From Helicostylum pulchrum (lineage: Eukaryota > Mucoromycota > Mucoromycetes > Mucorales > Mucoraceae): 64,000 nucleotides of DNA. Where the stretch lies: assembly GCA_025677825.1 (NCBI GenBank), contig JAIXMO010000036.1:248001-312000 (forward strand), given 5' to 3'. Below, piece after piece: positions 57,871-64,000 of this stretch. Within the stretch, counting starts at the first letter, position 1; every line of letters starts with the position of its first letter. The translations under genes and the position numbers were made by a program. The notes beneath the pieces were generated by a model. The model worked only from the letters and a program-made list of their open reading frames with translations, searched no databases and was not told the origin of the DNA.

Positions 57871-59705
57871 ATGATACCACGATAATGATGATGTTGGTGT
57901 AAAATGAATTATGCACCTCATGTTGAATTGATTGGCCTATCTTTTTACCTTGGCTACCCCCTTAACACACGTGTTTATACCTATTATAGGAGAAGAATTT
58001 ACTTTATAAATAAAAAGGTACTGTATAAATAGGGACTGATTGAATAAATCATTTAATATGCTCAACAGGAACACCTTGTCTAGCTTTAATATTGTATGAA
58101 GTAATCGGCTCTACATTGTTTGATTGAGTTAAGTCCGGGAGAATAAGGGGGAATAACCTCTCTTTATGACTATAGGGCTAGGTAAAAAAAAAAGCGGAAG
58201 CTCTACTCCAGTAAAAAATCAAATATTAGAGTACAACAGCATATCACTGTACTATTCACTTGTTTAACATTGTTCATTACGAGATTTATTTCATAAAAAG
58301 AAAGTCTGTTTTTTTTTCTAGCAAGTTAATGCCTTTCTTTTCTGCGGTTTCGTAAATCAACCTTTTTTTAACGTAGAGTTAACTACGTGATTAACGATAC
58401 TGCTGATAAGCTCTTGCTTTTCGGTAGTATAATCAGCTAAAAATGAAGATTCTCTTTATATCATGTGCATACTACGCACACATCATTGGCTTTTCGGTCT
58501 TCTTTTCCGGCTTCTTCATATATTCTACTTTAATTTGTCTCTGTTAACTCCCTAAAAAAAGAGGGACCGTCCGAGATAACATCATAGTTCCGTGTCAACG
58601 TTTAAGCTTATTTACCACGAATGCTTCTGTTAAAGCATCAAGTGTTTCTTTTTCAATATTTCCATCGTACTTGCGCAATTCCAATATCTGCTAACATAAG
58701 TCACCCTTCTTTACTTCAGGAAAATACCGATAGTATAACATGACTAGCCATCTGATTCTCACTGCACTTGCGCCAACCGACCCTTCGAGGGTCATCTAGG
58801 AAGGCAGCTACTACCAGTCTTATCTTTTAAGCTGACCAAATATTTTTCGATTTTTGTTATTACTGACAACATATACCAGGGTTTCTCTAGTGACAGTAAC
58901 GTGTTACAATATCCGCTTGCACCGATACCACCGTATCATATAAAAGATGTGTCAGATAAGTACAACCTGGGACTGGCGATCTAACAAGATTATAATTATA
59001 ACTTTCGATTAACACAGTAATAAGGACGGGTTATGTATTATTCTCTAAAGAAGAACTAGTTATTGTTTTACTATAGATTGAGACCAAAATTACTATTTGT
59101 AGAAGTACATGTAGCTGAATGCTCCCTATAAACGCATATCACAGTTAAGAAAATTGGCGGCCGACACTTTGCGTTTAAAAAAAAAGCTGTCTATAATGAT
59201 ATATTTCGGTAAGTCTTATAGTTAAAAAGTGCATTATATCTACTGTATAATGGATACATAAAGCCTCTCACTATTGCTGATTTAAAAAAGAAAAAGTAAC
59301 TTCAAGTGTTCTTTTATTTAAATGAAAAAAGGAACCCATCCTCGCGTTAAAATTTCGCTGGAACTGTGACTTGCGATTACAGGGAGCATTAAGGGGAAGC
59401 GAATGTTTTGCATTACTGAGATCAACAAAAAGTTAATGTATCTATTCCATGTATATTTTTACAGTTTCAAAAAGATTAATTGTTATTGGTCTGATTACCA
59501 ATTAGCTTAGTGAAAGTTGTGCTTGTAATATTATATTCATTTATAAGCGCTTCTTTTGGGACTGTTTGATGACTTGAGCATATGACCCCTTCTTCGTCTC
59601 TCTCTCTCTCTCTACTCCTTTTTTCTTATAAAAATAACAGGTACTGAATTAACTTGTTATCTTTCTTTTTATAATTATTTATTTATTTATTACTTTCTGC
59701 TAGAC
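57871..59705. other. Long gene-poor spacer
   Basis: About 1.8 kb of low-coding sequence with less homopolymer than usual. A perfect 6-bp stem (GACCCT/AGGGTC, 3-nt loop) is at 58779-58793. TA-rich and CT-rich stretches (59600-59640) lead up to the next gene and may be its promoter. No ORF, tRNA or rRNA seen. Confidence 0.4.
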
Positions 59706-60464
59706 ATGTCTTCTTCTACTACTTTGGCTGTTCCTATCTTCCAATCTCAGACCGTAAATATACATGCATTGTACAAAGTACATACTCACGCACACTCACA
59801 CATAACATAATTTTATTATTTTGTTGTTGCTGTCGTTGTTTAGAAGTCATCACAATTGCCACCAACTCCTACTTCATCTTCCTCATCATTGAATACAAAG
59901 AACAAAGGTAATAAAAGGGTAGCTTATAACAACCTTATTTATTCTAATCCGCATTACGGTAGTAGTCCGAGAATTATCTAGGTCAAAGTACGGTTCAGTT
60001 AGTAGTACCCCTTATTTAGGTTAGATAAAAAATCAAACTGTTACTTTTATTTATGAAAAATATATTTAACTGGATATATTTTGATAGAATCGTTAAACCA
60101 TTCAAGACCTGTCACACCTTCTCAAACCACTATTAGTCCTAATGACGATGATGAAAGTTTATACTTGATATGGACTGAAGAACTCTTGAGAGGACTTACA
60201 TCAGACCAAGATAAAAATGATGATGATAGTAGCATATCAGATATGTCTTCTGTATCTTCTACTGACAGTGATCATGCAGAGTATAATGCTCCTACTAAAC
60301 CACATAATTTATTTTCTTCTGTCCCTTCTTCTTCTTATGCATACAGCCATAGAGATTCAATGGTCTCTCGTTATTCTTCTATTAGCTCAAAGGAACCAGT
60401 ACCTGTTGTTAATCAAAACCCAATCTCTTTATTCTTTCGTAATTGGTTCTCTTCATGTCTTTAA
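59706..60464 (+). CDS. Ser/Thr-rich low-complexity protein, unknown
   Basis: Three exons (59706-59753, 59844-59907, 60088-60464) give 162 residues with clean GT-AG junctions, the main support for a gene. N-terminus MSSSTTLAVPIFQSQT; then PPTPTSSSSL; a conserved-looking acidic segment SPNDDDESLYLIWTEELLRG, an acidic Ser-rich region (DDDSSISDMSSVSSTDSD) and the end PISLFFRNWFSSCL, which could be an amphipathic membrane-associating tail. No domain recognised. Unusual for being almost all predicted disorder flanking the short LYLIWTEELL helix. Confidence 0.6.
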
Positions 60465-60713
60465 TTTTTTTTTAATAATAATAAATCTTTTTTGTTTTTA
60501 TAAACCCAATTCTCCGCCAAAACTTTCTTCTTCATCGGAATTCGACCTAAAAGGACACGTCAAATTCGCAAGTTCGGCAAACCTTTTCAAAAAGTTAACT
60601 TCGGAGTCATAAGTAATAAAAAGAAGATGTATTTAAACTCGTATTAGTCATTCTCCTTTTTTTTTTTTTTCCTTCTTTTTTTTTATAAAAAAAACTATCC
60701 GATAAAATAAAAA

Positions 60714-62487
60714 ATGGGTGCCAATAACTCTGTTGAAAAACGTGAACCCGTCTTTGATGAAAAGCACGCCGAGATGGTCGCTGTTACCGAACAAGAAAAG
60801 ATCAATTCCAGTGCCTCCATTGACTTCAGCCAAGAAAAGTATTTAGCTCAATCCATGGCTACTTTAGACTTGAGCGAAAAGCAATGTAAAGATCATTACT
60901 CTAGTCTTACTCCTCGTGCGCTTGATAAATTCTCGCAACATTTCTGGCATGATAAGAAGAACGAATTGGCTATGAATGCTGTGATGGCCAATGATCCTAC
61001 GCAAGTCATGATTAACCATCAAGCCGCTGTTAACAATCAACATGTGTTTAACGTCAAACTTGAAATGGAAGGAGCCGCTACAAATCAAAAACAAAGCGGT
61101 CGCTGTTGGATTTTTGCTGGTATGTTGTAACACACACACACAAATATATATATTTTGTATAACGTATAAATGTGTGTAAACATTAGGTACAAATGTGCTC
61201 CGCTTGGCCGTGATTCGTAAGTACAAACTTAACGAAGATTTTGAATTAAGTCAAAATTTCCTTTTCTTCTATGGTAAGTGCTACAAAAAAAATCCCCCCC
61301 TTCCCATCACTAACGAAAATAATCAGATAAACTCGAAAAGGCAAACTGGTTTCTAGAGAACATGATTGATTTGGCCGATGAAGACGTTAACGATCGCGTG
61401 GTACAATACCTTTTAACCTCACCAGTAGGAGACGGAGGTCAATGGCAAATGTTTATTAACCTTATTGAAAAGTATGGTGTCGTACCCAAGAGCGCCTATC
61501 CTGAAACAATTGCTTCTTCTTCTACAGCTCGTCTTAACTGGTTAGTTACTGTCAAATTAAGAGAGTTCGCCAGTCAAATCCGTAAGGCACTTTACGACGG
61601 TCTTTCATTTAACACCATTCGTGTTATCAAGGAAGAAATGATGCAAGATATTTATCGTATCATGGTTATTTATTTGGGTGAACCTCCTATTAACTTTGAT
61701 TGGGAAGCTGTTGATAAAAATGGAAAATGTATTAACCTTTCTAACATGACTCCCAAGAAGTTTATGAAGGATGTTGTAGATTATCCTGTAAGTTTTTTTT
61801 TTAGGTAAAAAATAATAATTATAGCAGTACTAATGTTATTTATAGATTAATCAAACCATGTCTCTTATTAACGATCCCCGTAACCCTTACTCTCGTGTAT
61901 ACACTGTTGCCCGTCTCGGTAATGTTGTTGGCGGTGAAGATATCAAATATGTCAATACTACTGCTGCCACCATGAAGAAACTTGCCATCGATGTTCTCAA
62001 GTCCGGAAAACCCGTTTGGTTCGGTTGTGATGTTGGTAAGTAAAATAAAGTAAAATTGCTTACTTTAGTCTTACCACAGATAAAAATTCTAACTAAAAAA
62101 TGTATAGGTCAATTCAGTAACAGAAATACTGGCGTTATGGATACCAACGTTTTCAATTATAAGCTTACATTTAACGTAGACTTTAATATGTGTAAAGCCC
62201 AAAGATTATTATATGGAGAAAGTGCCATGACACATGCCATGATGTTCACCGGAGTCCACCTCGACAAGAACAATAATCCTGTTCGTTGGAGAGTCGAGAA
62301 CAGCTGGTCCGAGACCTCTGGTGAAAAAGGATTTTGGATTATGACTGATGACTGGTTCTCTGAATTTGTGTATCAAGTCGTTCTTGAAAAAGCTGTTGTT
62401 CCCAAAAAATTGGTTGAGTTATTAGATGAAAAGGCAATTGTTTTACCTGCTTATGATCCTATGGGAGCTTTAGCTTGTCCTCAATAA
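60714..62487 (+). CDS. LAP3: Bleomycin hydrolase (cysteine aminopeptidase C1B)
   Basis: Papain-family cytosolic cysteine peptidase (Blh1/Lap3), hexameric in yeast. Exons start at 60714, about 61186, 61326, 61849, 62108 with GT-AG junctions; total about 510 residues. Catalytic residues are visible: Gln and Cys in NQKQSGRCWIFAG, His in YGESAMTHAMMFTGV, and Asn in RVENSWSE. DGGQWQMFINLIEKYGVVPK and KKLAIDVLKSGKPVWFGCDVG are family-typical. The C-terminus ends MGALACPQ; in Blh1 the tail folds into the active site. The N-terminus MGANNSVEKREP may be myristoylated (Gly2, Ser at +6), which would be unusual. Confidence 0.94.
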
Positions 62488-64000
62488 AGTATTATAGAAT
62501 TTTGTTGTTGTTGTTGTAAATAGCTATAGCTCTTTGTACATATGTTGTTCTAGATCTTTCAAGTAATTGTAACTGTACGGTTACACGGTTTTGTCTGTTT
62601 CAGAAATTTAAACCTTAACATCAGTTCGTTTCTTTAACAACTATACGTCTTGCAAAAAAAAAAAGGTGTTGATACGAAGTATAACTTTCTAGTAGTCCAC
62701 AGCTACATACCTATGCGTAATTAACTACAAACCCTTGAGAAAAATAAAAATAATAGTACTCTATATGTATACACACGCGTACAAATTATTGTACTACCTG
62801 TCAAGTTTTGAAGGTTCTAAAGGACTAACTAGCATACATAATTAAAATCATTCCGTAGTTCATACATTATGCAAAATCTTTTAATCAAATAACGGTAAAA
62901 TTTCAAAAGAATCGGTTCTGATGACCCTTCTATTTATAATTGTTTACCAAGAGCCTGAATGATGTAAATATATAGAGCTAATATACAAAAGGAGAGATAT
63001 CCGCAGTACAAATTAGAGCACAAGTATTATTATTTTTATTTAAACTTTGGCTGATCAAGCCAGTTGGATCTCCCTTTGAAAAAAAAAGTTGATAGTTTAC
63101 CTGAATACATATAAAGAATATACGTTTTTTTATATGAATCTTTGTTTCTTACTATGCATTTGCAAGCATAAACGAATAATACGCAGCGAATAAGAAAATA
63201 GTCAATGTGGCTTGTAGACGCCATTAAACTTTTTCTTTTTCTCCCTCTTTGTCTATTGCTAGTATTTCAGGTTATACCCTTTACATGGTGATTCATGATT
63301 GCCGTATAACCGAATATATGCCAACACAGTTTGGTCTTGAGCTAATAAATCTCTTCGAAGAGGACTTCCTATTAGGGTGATTACCTAGGGAAGCTTACAC
63401 ACCTAGCCGTAAGGGCCTAGTGGTGAACTGTCACACTGCAACAACACAGGTTTGTGAAGCAGTAAATATTCGACGGTTATTACTATCCCACAATTAGTGC
63501 AAGAGGTAGTGCGTAACCACTACTGAGACAACGGTTGAAGCCTCAGGCGGGATGACTCGGCGATGCTAGTGCTTTATAATTTTTAGGGGTGATTTTCCAT
63601 AAAAATTTGGATCGTGAACGCATTTTGGTCTCTGTCTGGCTGGCGAAGCTATAAGATAGGGTTTCTCGTATTTTAGTTGTGACTGAATAGGGTGGAATGT
63701 CTGGTGGTCCACTTAGGTTTTTGTTTCTTTTATGCCACTGTTCCAATGAGTTCGGGTGTATCCTGTCCCAATGAGTTCAGGCTTACCAAAAGATTCTCTT
63801 TTACTATAAAAAAGATGGAACTACACAGAGATGAACCTCCTCGCGGGTAGTTCTGGAAACGCTTTTTAAATTGTCTAATGCATCTCTTATTATATATCTC
63901 TAATATTTTAAATAAAATAAGTCTTTGTTTTGGTTGTCTTTATTTTTTTTTTTGGAGAAAGATATGCGCGCCAGGTTTTTTTTATAGCGCCATTCATCGC
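62488..64000. other. Spacer at the window end, no recognised gene
   Basis: About 1.5 kb. 62488-63230 is AT-rich non-coding. 63240-63860 is higher in G/C and contains several short open frames (including a 67-codon minus-strand frame at 63543-63746, SGPPDIPPYSVTTKIRETLS), direct short repeats such as CCAATGAGTTCGGG/CCAATGAGTTCAGG, and no intron-like tracts. It may be the edge of a mobile element that continues outside. Confidence 0.4.

Noticed and set aside
57718..57921. Minus-strand His/Thr-rich ORF
   Set aside because: Encoded by the (GT)n microsatellite.

Overview
This is AT-rich eukaryotic nuclear DNA from a fungus. Genes are dense and interrupted by many short (about 50-90 nt) GT-AG introns rich in long T and A runs. 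The gene content (ATG3, TVP18, NRC-2/FPK1-type kinase, SNT1, palmitoylatable YCK-type casein kinase, ARG11/ORT1-type carrier) and the combination of very AT-rich introns with a UraA-type NCS2 permease and Tc1-like transposase debris suggest an early-diverging filamentous fungus, most likely Mucoromycota (Mucorales-like). The phylum is an inference; no rRNA is present to settle it.

Layout. 0-4 kb: 3' end of an unrecognised gene, phosphoglucomutase (minus) and ATG3 (plus) around a shared divergent promoter. 4-11 kb: an accessory stretch with a tandem array of an uncharacterised protein family (one relic, one partial copy, one copy that can be spliced into an intact frame), an F-box gene, a broken Cys-rich gene and a zinc-finger membrane protein. 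11-40 kb: a core block of LSM14/SCD6, NCS2 nucleobase permease, SEC18/NSF, MSH5, YCK-type kinase, DUF726/TMCO4-like hydrolase, mitochondrial ornithine-type carrier, HECT ligase, FPK1-type kinase, SNT1 and TVP18. 40-46 kb: a second accessory island with three tandem paralogues of a four-helix membrane protein (one carrying an in-frame TGA), a helical ORF without a start codon and a decayed transposase. 46-62.5 kb: old yellow enzyme, PhoD-like phosphatase, PAS-kinase-like catalytic domain, Gfo/Idh/MocA dehydrogenase, eIF2B delta, bL32m, a Ser-rich protein and bleomycin hydrolase, separated by unusually long gene-poor spacers. 62.5-64 kb: no gene recognised.

The core genes are unrelated housekeeping functions (glycolysis side-branch, autophagy, vesicle traffic, mRNA decay, meiosis, translation, chromatin) and do not form a pathway. 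SEC18, TVP18, the FPK1-type and YCK-type kinases all act on membranes or secretion, but nothing shows co-regulation. Several neighbours are head-to-head with promoters of 165-500 bp. For fourteen multi-exon genes the exon lengths were summed from explicit splice sites and give an uninterrupted frame divisible by three; other models (HECT, FPK1, SNT1, PhoD-like, MSH5, bleomycin hydrolase) are given as spans with exon positions less exactly fixed. The two most unusual features are the two local paralogue arrays (about 4.1-6.2 kb and 40.2-45.3 kb), neither of which matches a family I can name.
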